Below, piece after piece: positions 12,936-24,561 of a stretch of 64,000 bases of DNA (position 1 is the stretch's first letter; each line of letters starts with the position of its first letter). The DNA lies in contig CM076653.1 of assembly GCA_038496675.1 (NCBI GenBank), forward strand, positions 21,442,476 to 21,506,475, in the 5' to 3' direction. Made by a program: the position numbers and the translations under genes. The notes beneath the pieces were generated by a model. That model had not been told where the DNA came from and ran no database searches. It saw only the letters and a list, made by a program, of their open reading frames with translations. This DNA comes from Rachycentron canadum (taxonomy: Eukaryota; Chordata; Actinopteri; Carangiformes; Rachycentridae).

Positions 12936-13949
12936 TCAATTCATCTTAGCCACAAAATCCTCGCCCTTCTTGATCGAACCCTTCAGCTCATCGATGGCGT
13001 CAGCCACCAGCTTCCCCTCGAAAGCAGACAGCTTTCCCAGCCCAAGGTTCTTCTCAATGCCGTTCTTGCCCAGGAGGAGAGGTGTGGAGAAGTACTTGCA
13101 CTCTGTCTCCTCAGATCTGACATAGGCGCACTCCACCACACCTTCCTTTCCATTCATGGCATCCAGGACAGAGAAGGTGAAGCGGGCACCAGCATAGGCC
13201 ATAGAGAGGGTAGCAGATCCGGCTCCAGCCTTGGCCTTCACCACCTCTGTGCCAGCCTCCTGGATCCTGCCAGTCAGGGCAGATAGCTGGTCAGCAGGGA
13301 ACTCGACTTTGGGGGTGCACTGGGAAATGAGTGGGATGATGGTCTTCCCAGCATGACCGCCAATGACTGGTACGTTGACACGAGCTGGATCAAGGCCTTT
13401 GAGCTCTGCCACAAAAGCATTTGCTCTGACAATGTCCAGGGTTGTGACACCAAACACTTTGTTGGGGTTGTACACTCCGTGCTTCTTCATGACCTCGGAT
13501 GTAATAGGGATAGTGGAGTTGACAGGGTTGGCAATAATGCAGATCATTGCCTCGGGGCAGTTGCGGGCGCAGGCATCGGCCAAGGTGGCTACAATGGTGG
13601 CGTTGGTGTTGAAGAGGTCATCACGGGTCATGCCGGGTTTTCTGGGCACACCGGCTGGGATAACCACGACGTCGCAGCCTTGCAGAGCAGCATCCAGTTG
13701 GTCGGGGCCCATGTGGCCGGTCACCTTGGCCCTTGTCTCGATGTGGCTGAGGTCTGCAGCCACCCCGGGGGTGTGAGCAATATCATAGAGGGAGAGGTGA
13801 CTCACCAGGGGGCTATTCTTGAGTAGCAGAGATAGCGGCTGGCCTATGCCGCCCGACGCTCCCAGCACCGCCACCTTAGCGTTGTTCTGAGACGAGGTGG
13901 ACAAGCTTCTGGCGAGGCTCACTGTAGGTCTCACGGCGCGTGAAAACAT
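12936..13949 (-). CDS. mdh2: Mitochondrial malate dehydrogenase, intronless
   Basis: NAD-dependent malate dehydrogenase of the mitochondrial matrix (TCA cycle, malate-aspartate shuttle). The 337-residue protein is one uninterrupted reading frame and has the usual MDH2 length (human 338). It begins with an Arg/Ser-rich transit peptide (about residues 1-22), then the dinucleotide loop GASGGIGQP (30-38). Substrate-binding arginines are in VPRKPGMTR (R103, R109) and LDIVR (R175), with catalytic Asp172 and the active-site His199 in VIGGHAGKT. No frameshift or stop is present, so purifying selection is likely. Vertebrate MDH2 genes normally have about nine exons, so this copy looks like a retained retrogene or an intron-loss allele. 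It is head-to-head with rnf146 and about 1 kb from the rspo3 3' end. Confidence 0.95.
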   Translation of the reverse strand: MFSRAVRPTVSLARSLSTSSQNNAKVAVLGASGGIGQPLSLLLKNSPLVSHLSLYDIAHTPGVAADLSHIETRAKVTGHMGPDQLDAALQGCDVVVIPAGVPRKPGMTRDDLFNTNATIVATLADACARNCPEAMICIIANPVNSTIPITSEVMKKHGVYNPNKVFGVTTLDIVRANAFVAELKGLDPARVNVPVIGGHAGKTIIPLISQCTPKVEFPADQLSALTGRIQEAGTEVVKAKAGAGSATLSMAYAGARFTFSVLDAMNGKEGVVECAYVRSEETECKYFSTPLLLGKNGIEKNLGLGKLSAFEGKLVADAIDELKGSIKKGEDFVAKMN

Positions 13950-14460
13950 GTTGATTCCGTTACCTCTTTTATTGATTTAGTGAAAATAAAAATACCCGAA
14001 GAGCCCCTCTCCTCTGTGACACCAACGTCCTCTAGCCACGAGCGAACAGGAAGACTTGTGAACTGTCATGCGTCGAAAATAAAGGTCGCGCGATTTTACG
14101 TCAAATTGCGTCAACGCGTTCTGTTACGTCGTCGTCTTTATCTCAGCTTTTTTTTTCCCCCCCGGAGGAAAACAAAGCCAGTTAACACTAGAAGTCGGTA
14201 AATTAGCATTGGAAATTGGAGCCGTCACACGAATTATAACTGTAAACCAGACCAGCGCAGCAAAATCTGACGGTACGGTGCGTGTGTGTTGTCTGTGTGG
14301 GGGAGAAAACGCTTCTCCTGGCTGTTGGTGTCGTCCTGCTAAAACGAGCTAGCGCCGTCAGATGAACTCCGTCTATTTGCTGGAGTCAGAGCGCTGCCCT
14401 CGGCTTAGCCAGCGCTAGCTACAACAGGTCTCATTGTTGTGGTCGCTTTGTCAGTCGAGA
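13950..14460. promoter_or_regulatory. Bidirectional CpG-rich promoter between mdh2 and rnf146
   Basis: The interval separates the mdh2 start (minus) from the presumed first exon of rnf146 (plus). It is locally rich in CpG, and it carries a full CRE/ATF-like octamer TTACGTCA at 14096-14103 and a second TTACGTC at 14124-14130. Both genes are housekeeping types that commonly use such promoters. Transcription starts are inferred, not seen. Confidence 0.6.
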
Positions 14461-14894
14461 AAAAAAAAAAAAACCCTCTGTGCTGTTTGTGTTTGTGACG
14501 GTAACGGCAGAAATCTTGTTTTCGAGTAGCTGCCTTGTGTCCAACGCTGGCTAAACGAGTGTAGTCGTAGTGTGTCACCAGTCAGTGTGATTATCAGATA
14601 GTTAGCTGTGTCCATCACCAGCTCTGTCACAAGGCCAGCTGGGTTAGCACAAACTTGTAACAGTTAGCTGGCACAGCAGCCTGAAGTCCGCGAACAGAGC
14701 AGCCCTTTGTTTCTCACTCTTAAGTAACCCCTTACATTTCAGAGAGCATTTTGTAGCTAATCCGTTTTAACATCAGGCTTAAAGTGTATGTTTGTCACCT
14801 AACGTAAGGTCAGTGGTTTGGTTGTCAAATATTATTCACCTGAGAATTAACTAGACGTCCGTACAACAAAAATACATGCTCTTTTCTTTTGACA

Positions 14895-14955
14895 GTGGCG
14901 AGATCGAAGGTCCATCAGCTCTCCTAATGATACATCAGCATTAAGGGTACTTCCA
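14895..14955 (+). other. rnf146: Probable non-coding exon of rnf146
   Basis: Bounded by a pyrimidine tract and GACAG acceptor before 14895 and a GTAAGT donor after 14955. It lies between the CpG promoter and the coding exon, whose own acceptor CCTCAG ends at 15235. Confidence 0.5.
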
Positions 14956-15247
14956 GTAAGTATCAAATAGCTTATCTGTCAGCCATGTTTGAGGTCACAA
15001 ATGACATGATTATACCATTCAGTATTTAGTGTCATGGAGTTGAGTGTTTGTTTTGGTTATGGCACTCACTAGTATATTTTATTGCTTAGACCTAAAAGCA
15101 ACGACTACAATAATAATACTTTTAGATGCAGTTTTTTTGTTGGTTTGTTGTTGTTGTTTTTCAAAAATGAAAGAAAATAAAATAATTCACACATTCCCTT
15201 TATAACCGTTATTTACAATTGTCCATTTTCCTCAGTACTTCCTAAGG

Positions 15248-16408
15248 ATGGCTAGTTGTGGGGAGGTAGACCACTCTGTTAGCTCGCTTCCATCCAGCAA
15301 GAAAGGTAGCAACAGTGGTGGTGGAAGTGGGAGCAGTGCAGAATCATCATGCTCTGGCTCCAGCAACTCATCCCCAGCCCTGCCTGTACCGGAGTGTGCC
15401 ATCTGTCTGCAGAGCTGCGTCCACCCAGTCCAACTGCCATGCCATCATGTCTTCTGTTTCCTGTGTGTGAAGGGAGCATCCTGGCAGAGCAAACGCTGTG
15501 CTCTCTGCAGACAGGAAGTACCGGATGACTTCCTGGAAAGGCCTACACTTCTCTCTCCAGAGGAGCTGAAAGCATCGGCAGGAGGTCGGGGTGGCGCAGC
15601 AAGTGATCACGCCTGGTATTATGAGGGCCGTAATGGTTGGTGGCAGTATGATGAGCGAACCAGCCGTGAGCTGGAGGACGCTTTCTCCAAGGGCAAGAAA
15701 ACAGCTGAAATGCTGATTGCTGGTTTTTTGTATGTAGCTGACTTGGAGAACATGGTCCAGTACAGGCGCAATGAGCACGGGCGTAGACGCAAGATGAAGC
15801 GGGACGTTTTGGATATCCCCAAGAAGGGAGTGGCAGGACTGCGTTTGGACACTGAGGGTGTTACTGGAGCTGTTGGGGCAGCAGGTCGAGAGAACTCTGC
15901 TGATGGGGCTGATACCACTGTAGCAGCTGCACAGCAGCAGGTTACAGGTATGTCTTCTACTGTTCCCGCCCCTCCACCCACAGTCAGACCTCCCACCTCC
16001 CTTGGTGGTCAGCCTGGCACCAGCACTAGCCCCTCTCTGGAGGATGCCCTCTCACAGCTGCAAATCAGTCCCAGGCCCACACCTTCTAATGAGCGGTCTG
16101 AGGCTGGGGAAGGAGAGGAAGAAGATGAGGAGGAGGAGGCCTCACCCTCTAGGTCCTCTGATCCTCACACCTCTGTGGACGAGTCTGGCTCTGGAGACTG
16201 GAGTGATGATGAGGAAGAGGAGGATGAAGAAGAGGAGGGGGGAGATGGAGAGCTCGTGGAGCCCTGGGAGGATAGGCCACGGAGGCAAAGACTGAATCCA
16301 GAGCAGAGAGCCCCCCCTGGTGCAGAGTCTGCCTCTCCCACTTCCTCATCCAGTAGCAGTGGAAGGTCCAGAATGCCTGATGGCCAATGTACAGTGACTG
16401 AAGTGTGA
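15248..16408 (+). CDS. rnf146: E3 ubiquitin ligase RNF146 (Iduna)
   Basis: Poly(ADP-ribose)-directed E3 ligase that ubiquitinates tankyrase-modified proteins such as axin and so promotes Wnt signalling. The coding region is a single exon of 386 residues (human about 359). A C3HC4 RING finger spans C50, C53, C65, H67, C70, C73, C84 and C87. A WWE domain follows at about 121-186 (HAWYYEGRNGWWQYDERTSR, FLYVADLENMVQYRRNEHG), which reads iso-ADP-ribose. The rest is a low-complexity Ser/Pro/Glu tail with acidic runs, ending in DGQCTVTEV, which is the human C-terminus too. The start is the ATG 12 bases after the CCTCAG acceptor, and MASCGEVDHS matches the family start. The Ser/Gly-rich insert at 20-42 is longer than in human. 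Confidence 0.97.
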   Translation: MASCGEVDHSVSSLPSSKKGSNSGGGSGSSAESSCSGSSNSSPALPVPECAICLQSCVHPVQLPCHHVFCFLCVKGASWQSKRCALCRQEVPDDFLERPTLLSPEELKASAGGRGGAASDHAWYYEGRNGWWQYDERTSRELEDAFSKGKKTAEMLIAGFLYVADLENMVQYRRNEHGRRRKMKRDVLDIPKKGVAGLRLDTEGVTGAVGAAGRENSADGADTTVAAAQQQVTGMSSTVPAPPPTVRPPTSLGGQPGTSTSPSLEDALSQLQISPRPTPSNERSEAGEGEEEDEEEEASPSRSSDPHTSVDESGSGDWSDDEEEEDEEEEGGDGELVEPWEDRPRRQRLNPEQRAPPGAESASPTSSSSSSGRSRMPDGQCTVTEV

Positions 16409-18067
16409 AGTTATCACTGAAACCAACATCACTATATGGCTAAGTTCCATTCCATTAATTCACTCCTGACTTTATGTTTTCCTTCACTCAGTCACAGATC
16501 GGATGTGGGTGGATTGCTTGGTAAAGGGTTAATTACACACTCAATAACAAACATGACCATGTTTTTAGGTAAACAACTCAGTTTTAGCAATCGAATTTTA
16601 TGCCTCGTTTTGGCTCATCCTGTCTATCCCCAGCCTGGAATAATGATGGATTTCATGTTCAAGCACTGAGCGTTCTAGTACTGAGGCATTAGATACAGCT
16701 TGGTAAACAGATAAATACAGCATGTTGTTTTGAGCCAAGAAATCTTCATTTCATAATTCGTCATCTAACACATCATGGTAGGTAGGTGTAACAGACTCAC
16801 TGGTATTCAATCTGCTCACTTGTAGCCGTTTGGTTGTAGGCATCCCAAGCCTGTACTTTTTAAATCCCAGAAAAGTGGAGGTTAAAAGGTTAAAGTCTTT
16901 TGCAAGCCTGCTTTTATAAGAGGTAGATATGGTTGTGTTTAAATTTATGATCTAACACCCAGAGGGCTTGTGGGTGTTCTATCCAGATTTGTGATGTGCA
17001 GTGAAAGAAGGCATAAATGGGGATGTTGCTCCTGGGAATGGAACCGTGTCCTTTTCATTATCATGAATGGCTGCATTCTAATCATCTACATTTTAACTCT
17101 CTCAGCTAACATAGCACGCAGATATGGGCTTATTGGAGCTCAAGTCATTTGACTATTGGAAAGAATTTAATCCCTGATTTAAAAAAAAATAAAAAAAAAA
17201 GAAATGTTCCAAACCCCCACCCTACTGAAGTAACATCTTACACCTTACATCAGATTTAACTGATTATGAAGCTTTTCCTTCACAGTTCTGAAACTTAACT
17301 GTGAACAATTTGTGTCATTTGGTTTGAAGGTTGTTTATACAGACAAAGAAAGGAAAAAGAAATACTTACTGATGCTCTTAAGCAATATCGGTCATTAAAT
17401 TTCACACTTTGTATTTTACAACATAGTAATGTAACTCAGCAGCCCACAGGGTTATCTGGCTACCTCCTTCAGATTGTCTCTGATTTGGGTTCAATTAACC
17501 TGCAGCTTTGTGAAATCCTAAAATCTGTAGAAATCAAGAATCCTGTTTTAAATGAATGTGTATTGAAGTTCATATCAAATTTCTTTTAACCTTTCCGAGC
17601 TTTAAATTGAATTGGCATTTCAATGTGGAGTATCAGTGTTTTGATTTTAAAGCTGTTGAGGCCTCTGGACCTCACTGGTAATCTTATTGTCCCAGACTAA
17701 AGTATCTCAATTGGTGTGTTTCTAAAGTTTTGTGATTTGTGCATGTTTGAAGAGAGAGTTATTTAATCACTACTGGTTAGCAGGATGTTGAAAATTGATA
17801 TTTTTGGTTTCAGTTTGAGTAAATGTTTTTAATTTGTGTTTGTTTTTGAGTTTCTAATGGTTGTAAATCCCCCTATGTATGATGCCTGAAGCAGTAAGAA
17901 CAAAAACAAGCCACTGCTATTGGTCATCCAAGTTATGTTGTTTTTATATTTCTTACATGTTTACATCATCGGCTAAGTTTTAGACTTTCCATTCTGAAGA
18001 ATAAAGTTTGTGTAACAGTTTTTGCTTGGCAACTTTTTTGTTACATGGTTTGTAATTTAAGAATAAA
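16409..18067 (+). other. rnf146: rnf146 3' untranslated region
   Basis: Long AT-rich stretch without coding signal. It ends in two AATAAA hexamers at 18000-18005 and 18062-18067, either of which could set the transcript end. Confidence 0.65.
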
Positions 18068-19380
18068 TTGTCATTTCATCATCCTAAAAGGATATTTTTC
18101 AGCTTGTCTTTGAATATTTGGGTTTTTTGTGGGGAGGCTACTACTGTGTAAAATGATGCTTCTTCCCACGGGCTGAGGGGCTGAAGTACGAATCTTATCA
18201 TAAATACCAATGCATTCAAAGTAAGACTTAGTATAAGCATGTGACAAATGGACAAAAACTGTTTACAAAGGTGGGCAAAAAGCCGTAGTTTCCTGAGGTA
18301 CACGCATGATGAAAATATGTGCAATAAAGGGTGCCTTCAACTGGTCCAAAATATCTACAATCTGCGACAAAGTCCTTGCACATTGGAGACGAAACAAACA
18401 AGTGCTTTTGTACTTTATATCATAATGAGGCCAACTCTTGACTCCCCCTCACTCACCTTGTGGATGTTTAGTATTCTGGCCACAGCAGCCATTACCACTC
18501 CAACTGGGTGTCTGGCCAGGAAACACGACCTCTGGAAGGGAACAGACAATAAAGGCCTGCCATCCTCCTGGGATCTGTCCTGTTCTTGCCATTTCAGTCT
18601 GTTCATGTTTGTGCTCTCGCAGTGCCTCATTTGCTTTGAGCAAAAAACATGATTTAAAAAAAAAAAGCTACAAATTCAGCATGAATATTTCATGTTTTCT
18701 TAAACTTGGCCCTGTGGATGTTCCTCATGAATCGATGAGAGCCGCAGTGCCAAGTAGTGAAAATCATCCAAGTAGCGATCCAGCCTACAGCTAAGATTCT
18801 CCCAGTAGAGCAGAAACAAGGAGAGTGGGGATGATTGAGGCCACCGTGACGCACCACGAGCACGGAGGAATGTGAAGCAACTGCTGAACTGACCTACAAA
18901 GTGAGGTAAAGAGCAAGGACGTGCAGTGGCATAACTCTCAATCCTGCAGGCAGATGCTGCTGCCTCATACTTGTTGTACCTCATCAGTATCTATCTTCTC
19001 CAGTTAGGCTCTGCCTGCCATGATCTAATCATTACCATAATCACATTTTCAGTGGAGCTGGAGGTAAGACAGCGTTGATTATAGATATTCTTTCACTGAG
19101 GGGGCAAATCAGTCTACGCAGTATCAACGAAACAAGATTTTTAGTCCAGCTGACACTGCACCACGAGTGCTATTTTTTGTGATCAGGTAACTGCAGAACC
19201 CAGTTTGGATAATACCCAGCATTGGTTTTTGCACTTGTGTCTCAGCTCATTCACTTGTTTAGGCATAATGCCACGCTGAGAGATACCAAACAAAAGATAT
19301 CACAGTAATTTCAAAATGTGATAAATTAGCAATCACTCGTCATCAATGTATTGGAGACAACAAAGAATTCAATTCATGGA
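18068..19380. other. Intergenic, nothing recognised
   Basis: Between the rnf146 3' end and the echdc1 3' end. Several short open frames on both strands have no family resemblance and no splice structure. Confidence 0.5.
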
Positions 19381-19387
19381 AAAACGT

Positions 19388-19618
19388 TTTATTGTCTCTT
19401 TTCCACTGACCATCAAAGAAAAACAATCTGAACATGTGTTTGTAACCACAGCAAAGTCAATCCAAATCATTCAGCTGATTACATGAGAAGTATTTAACAG
19501 TGCCACCAGTCTGCTCAGCAATGTCAATCAAGTCAGTCAGTCTTTCCCCAGAGGTGCTGAAGCAGCTCATTGATCTTTGCTGCTCTGGGATGCTCGAAAA
19601 ATACTCAAGAGACATCAT
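19388..19618 (-). other. echdc1: echdc1 3' untranslated region
   Basis: TTTATT at 19388-19393 gives an AATAAA poly(A) signal on the minus strand about 225 bases after the echdc1 stop. Confidence 0.6.
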
Positions 19619-21498
19619 TCATTTATGTTTGGACTTGCTGGCCAGGGCCTGCAGGTTAGCCGGACCACCCCACACTGTCCCAAATACATCTTTCTCGGTC
19701 CTCAGAGCCTCAGACAGAGGAAGCTCTCTCCCTGACAACACCACCTTCTTCACAGCCTGAATCACAGGAGCAGGACCTTTTACATAGCGGCTGAGCCAGT
19801 TTTCAGTCTGTTGTAGGGGAGTCCCTGCACCATCCTCTGCCTGGGAGCCAACCAGGGCTCCGTCTGCCAGTCCAATCTGCAGGCCAAATTTGGGGTCCAC
19901 TTTCAGAGCGCCACCAAGGAGCCTTAGTGCATTCTGGCTTCCAACAATGTGAACAAGTCGTGCGGCACCACCCCAGCCTGGGACCAGTCCCATGTGTTTG
20001 TGGACAAACTGGATCACGCTGTCAGACGCCATTAATCTACGCGTGACAGATAAAACAAATAAATTAGATTATAAGCAATTTCTGAATAGAAAAACAGATT
20101 CTGAAGTATTTTGTTTTATTCACATGTATAAAAATCATTACCTGAAATCACAGGCAGTGGTGAGTTCTGCACCTCCTCCCAGCGCTCTCCCCTCCACCAA
20201 AGCAACAGAGATCAGAGGCAGCCTGCACTGAAAAAACTATTCTGTCAGCATACTGTAGTGCACATTATATAACAGCTTAACATCTGTAAGCCCAGACTGG
20301 TTGCTGCTGCTGTTGTAGTCAGCATAGACATTTAGCACACTATTGTACAGGAAAATAAGAGCTTTTACCTCAATAGCCTTGTAAGAGTACTTTGCATGAA
20401 CATACACATCTTCATCCCATCCTACAGGGCAAAAGACACATCATTCAGATCTCTTGGAGTATGAATCTCAAGCACAAACAGACTAACAGTGCTAGAAATA
20501 CACGTGCACACGTGAAGAAAGGTGGTTGGGAAGTATTTCTTTATTTCCCTACCTGTGGGTTAGAGATTGCCCTGACAGCATTGAGGTCTGATCCGGAGCA
20601 GAAGTTTTCTGCAGCACCCTGGACAATGAGGCCTTTGCCATCTGTCCAGTTCTCCAGCTGACTCACCCGTTCCTCCAGATCCACCATCATACTGCCTGAG
20701 AGGGAGGCAGAGCTCTGTTCAAGCAAAGTAACAAACTGGGATGCAGCGTTATCTGATCATGTTTATGTATAACCACAGAGTAGTGCCCATTATTAGTGTC
20801 CTTACCAGAGAAGGCGTTCATGCGGGGTGGGTTGTTGACAGTCAACACGGCTATACCTGAGTCCTGTTTGAAAAGATCAATGGAGCCTCCAGGAAAAGCC
20901 AGGAGCTTCTCTCTGATCTCCTCCTGGTTGAAGCCATGGACGTTGGTGTACAGACTGCCACTGCTCTGTCTCTGCAGCAACCTTGAAGAAAAACCATTCA
21001 GCATATGAACCCTGTCTGTCTTTAAACTTTGCTGTAGTTGTTTATGACAATCAGATGTGTGCATGATGATCCACCGAGCTATCAAGTCAAAGTCAATGTG
21101 CATATCCATAACTGCAGTATAAGAAATGGTAAGCATAACTGCCTAATGGAAATCAGATTTGTCTGTCGGAATTCAAAGGAAATGTTTGCACTCACAAACA
21201 GAAGGATCATAGAGGATTTTAATACACTCCCTTATTATCTTAAAGGAGGTATGATCCAAGCCATTCGCACAAACGTCTAACACACAACCTGTTCCTGATT
21301 CTGTTGCATTTTCGCTATATCGGGATTAGACAAGTCATTCAATTCTACAGGTATCCGCACCTCAAAAAAGTGCATGTTGACAGTTAGTCTGATTTTTACT
21401 GCCCTCAGCACGTTGATAAACTGGCTCCTTTACCTGCCCCAGGCTCCACAGCTTCTGCTGCTCTTCAGAAGGTGTCGCCTCAGTGCGCAGAGAACCAT
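19619..21498 (-). CDS. echdc1: Ethylmalonyl-CoA decarboxylase
   Basis: Crotonase-fold metabolite-proofreading enzyme that decarboxylates ethylmalonyl-CoA made by acetyl-CoA carboxylase side activity. Minus-strand exons: 21498-21434, 21011-20806, 20695-20553, 20421-20369, 20222-20142 and 20036-19619, giving 321 residues. The first exon (MVLCALRRHLLKSSRSCGAW) is inferred: its GTAAAG donor and phase fit the second exon exactly, but the acceptor before 21011 is weak. If it is wrong, the start is the ATG at 21004 and the protein has 297 residues (human 301-307). Landmarks are FPGGSIDL, NPPRMNAFSG, the oxyanion-hole segment CSGSDLNAV, and the substrate loop GRALGGGAELTTACDFR. The C-terminal half is FVHKHMGLVPGWGGAARLV to GTVWGGPANLQAL. 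It is convergent with rnf146. Confidence 0.9.
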
Positions 21499-23273
21499 CC
21501 TGCTGCGTGGGGAGGAGGGATTGTGGGAGAAGATATTCAGATTGGCCGTGATTCAGAGAGACGACCTCATGCACTTCATTTCATGTAAAGGAAAAAGGCC
21601 TCAGCTCAGATAAGGAAAACCCAAGTTTGAGGACAATGAGCACTGCTACTGTTTTTTAAGGGTGTTGTTTAATGACACTCAAATGAATCAAATGAAAGCC
21701 TGTGACCTTTGACACAGCAGCAGATATTTTGACTTGTCAAAGTAAAAAAAAAATAAATAATTGTGATGCTATTAAAAACACTTATGTGGATGTGTTTGGC
21801 TTTTAGTGCAGAGCAAGTGTGACACACTTAAAAAAGCCTCGACAGATATAATGTCCGCATGAAAGAATGGTCACATTCCTGAAGAGATGATGGTTTTATT
21901 TATAGTAACGCCCCTTTAACGCTGATATATAGGAAGTCACTTTAACATTGGCACAGGCCCTTTTACTTGTAGCACCAAAACAGTCTGATATGACCATGGT
22001 ATGGGAGCAACTCTGTCATATTCTATTGTAATACTCATTTTACTGCTATACATTAGTTTTCAGTGAAAAAACATCCATCACCCGACACAGTTACACAAAT
22101 CATTCAGAAATACTATATATACTATATACGTCCTTTCAAAAACAACTGAGGCATCAAAGGTTTGAATGGTCTTAGAGTAAACAGCTGTTGTGTGAAAACT
22201 GTGTCACTCACTTCACTGCGTTTTCAAACACGCTGAAGGGAGAAGTGCATCAAACCGTAGTGTTTCGCTATAACAGTTACAAAACACCTAATAACAATAA
22301 CAATGACAACACACTCGTGACACTAACCTGTGGTGAAGTCGTGTGGTGTTACTCTGAAATCCACCCCCCTGGAAACCACAGCCCTATGGAACTAGACAGG
22401 GCAGTACACACATGTAGTTCCTCTACCTCTCCACAGGGGGGAGGAATAATACCGCCACACAGCCCCCATGTCACCTCTTACAAAGAAAACAATCATGATT
22501 CATTCTGTATTATTTTATTATCATCAACAATAAATGTGCAATTGTGAGACAGAGACTCGTTATTGCCATATTTTACATTCAACACATTCAACAACACTCA
22601 ACAAAACAATCATTTATTGTTCAACATGGCCCATAATATCATTCATCACAGGCCAATGCACTGCATGGAGAGATCTGCTCTTTGTCTGTCACATCTCTAT
22701 AAACACAGCATACTGAAACTGGCTCCACACACATGTCCTTATTCAGTAGTATTGACAGAGGGTTTTATGTAACACCCACAAGTTACATTGCAGAATTGGC
22801 ACAGTTAACTGACAGTTACGTAGCCTATATTAAGGTGGCTGACTGAAAATTTTCCAGTATTTTACTGTGCCGTGGGTAAGTAAAACACCGTAATAGAGGA
22901 TCTTGTTTGATTTTACTTTCAAAACACCTTTGCTCGACACTTGTGAGGCGGCTGAATCTAAAAGGCAGGAGATGTCCAAGTCTAATACGCTGTCAGCCTC
23001 TTGTCAAACAACAACCCCGCTCTTGGATTTGGTTTTATGTTTGGCCGAGCCACACAGCCAAAACTATGTCTTCAAATGTCAGTGATTAATACAATAGACA
23101 TTTTCAGTGGTATTAAAGAAGGTGTGTGGAATAATAACAGAACTGAGGCTAAGATTAGGGCGATGTTCTCCTGTGCTGGAACAGAACTAACATAGTGTGG
23201 TGATAGGACGGCCAGCAGCAGTGGTTTAGGCAGTAATACTTGTGTTTTGGCTCTGGAAATTTGCCAATAAAGC

Positions 23274-23305
23274 CCATAATATTGTTTTGTTAAACAATAT
23301 TATGG
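23274..23305. repeat. Perfect palindrome, 14-bp stem, 4-base loop
   Basis: CCATAATATTGTTT at 23274-23287 pairs exactly with 23292-23305 around the loop TGTT. Confidence 0.9.
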
Positions 23306-24526
23306 CAGCAAACAACCATTTTCCAGGCAGGGGTATAGGGAAGTAATGGCCTCCTGTGCAGGGGGGCACCACTCACAGGTGAGAGAGCTCATGGAGATGT
23401 ACACAGCATTCAGGTGAAAGCAACAATTTAGGATTTCATCCATTTAATAAACCTTTTTTTTTTGTCTAAAAATACACTGTGATCCCACTGTGAGCCTCTC
23501 ATAGGTGCGGCCTGACCTCAGCGGATGAATCCAAGGCTGAATTTTCTTCCTGTTTCAACCATGAACGCATTATTAGTCTGGCTTTACCAAGATGGAGAAC
23601 CCCACGGACTCCAGCTGGACTCAGAGCTGGCTTTTCTTCTCCCCAGTGAGTGAGTAACTTGATGCTGCATCCACTCGTCTGTTTTCATTAGTGATGACTA
23701 GAGCAGGTCTGACAACAAGATAACTTGCTGTTACTGATACTATAAATGTGTTTGGCAAATGTTGCTATCGCTTACTGTCAGCACCGCTGTGGAGCATATC
23801 ACAGCCATGCTGGTTGATGGTCGTGGCCAGGTTGTTTCTTGTTGTTTCTTGTGTACACATAGTAACATAGGGCTTTGTAACTTGTGGCTTATGGAGGGGA
23901 GGCTGACTGAGGTCTGACAGAGGCCTGAGGGCTAATGAAGGCCAGAGGTTGGGCCAGTGAGGTGTTTGCTTTGTTTTGGTCTGGAGAGGCTGGAGAGCTT
24001 CCTCCTGGAGAGGCTGGTGGTCCAATGTGACATCTCTTGACAGTGATGCTCAACGGAAGTTTTATCAGACATCCATAGAAGATGCTGCCCCTTTTTGAGG
24101 AATGGTCTTGTTCACCTACCTAAAAAAAAACAAGCAATATCACATCAAAAGGGGGAGTAACTCATGTGGAATTCTATGTGTGTGTAAAGGAGACAGATGG
24201 AAAGTCAGAAGGGAGATAAATGTTTTAGACAAACAGACATAAACAAACAGGAATGAGAGGGTGATGTAAAGGCCAAGAGATGTGCAGGAAAAGGAAAGGA
24301 AATGTGCCAAAACAGAGGGAGGTTGAGACACTTCCTGTCCTGTGGTCTGATCTATGGCTACTGGAAGCATAAATCCTTCACCTCTATCCTCTACTGTTAC
24401 TTACAGCCCTGAACATCTCTGTGAAAACAAGCCAGGGAACCCAAATACCGTTCTGGTTCACTTGGGTTACTGAGAAAGTTTAAAACAAGCCTAAAGTAGT
24501 GTAAACTTGTATTGTAACTGTTCTAG

Positions 24527-24561
24527 CAAAATTGATTTAACAAGATGTTAAATCAATTTTG
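24527..24561. repeat. Perfect palindrome, 16-bp stem, 3-base loop
   Basis: CAAAATTGATTTAACA at 24527-24542 pairs exactly with 24546-24561 around the loop AGA. Confidence 0.9.

Noticed and set aside
13353..13826. Long plus-strand open frames of 137-157 codons
   Set aside because: Antisense shadows of the mdh2 coding sequence; no independent family resemblance.
21005..21136. In-frame N-terminal extension of echdc1 from a Met at 21136
   Set aside because: The stretch contains the CAG acceptor before 21011 and does not resemble the family, so it is intronic.
22188..22547. 119-codon plus-strand open frame upstream of echdc1
   Set aside because: Low-complexity Asn run, no family signature, no splice context.
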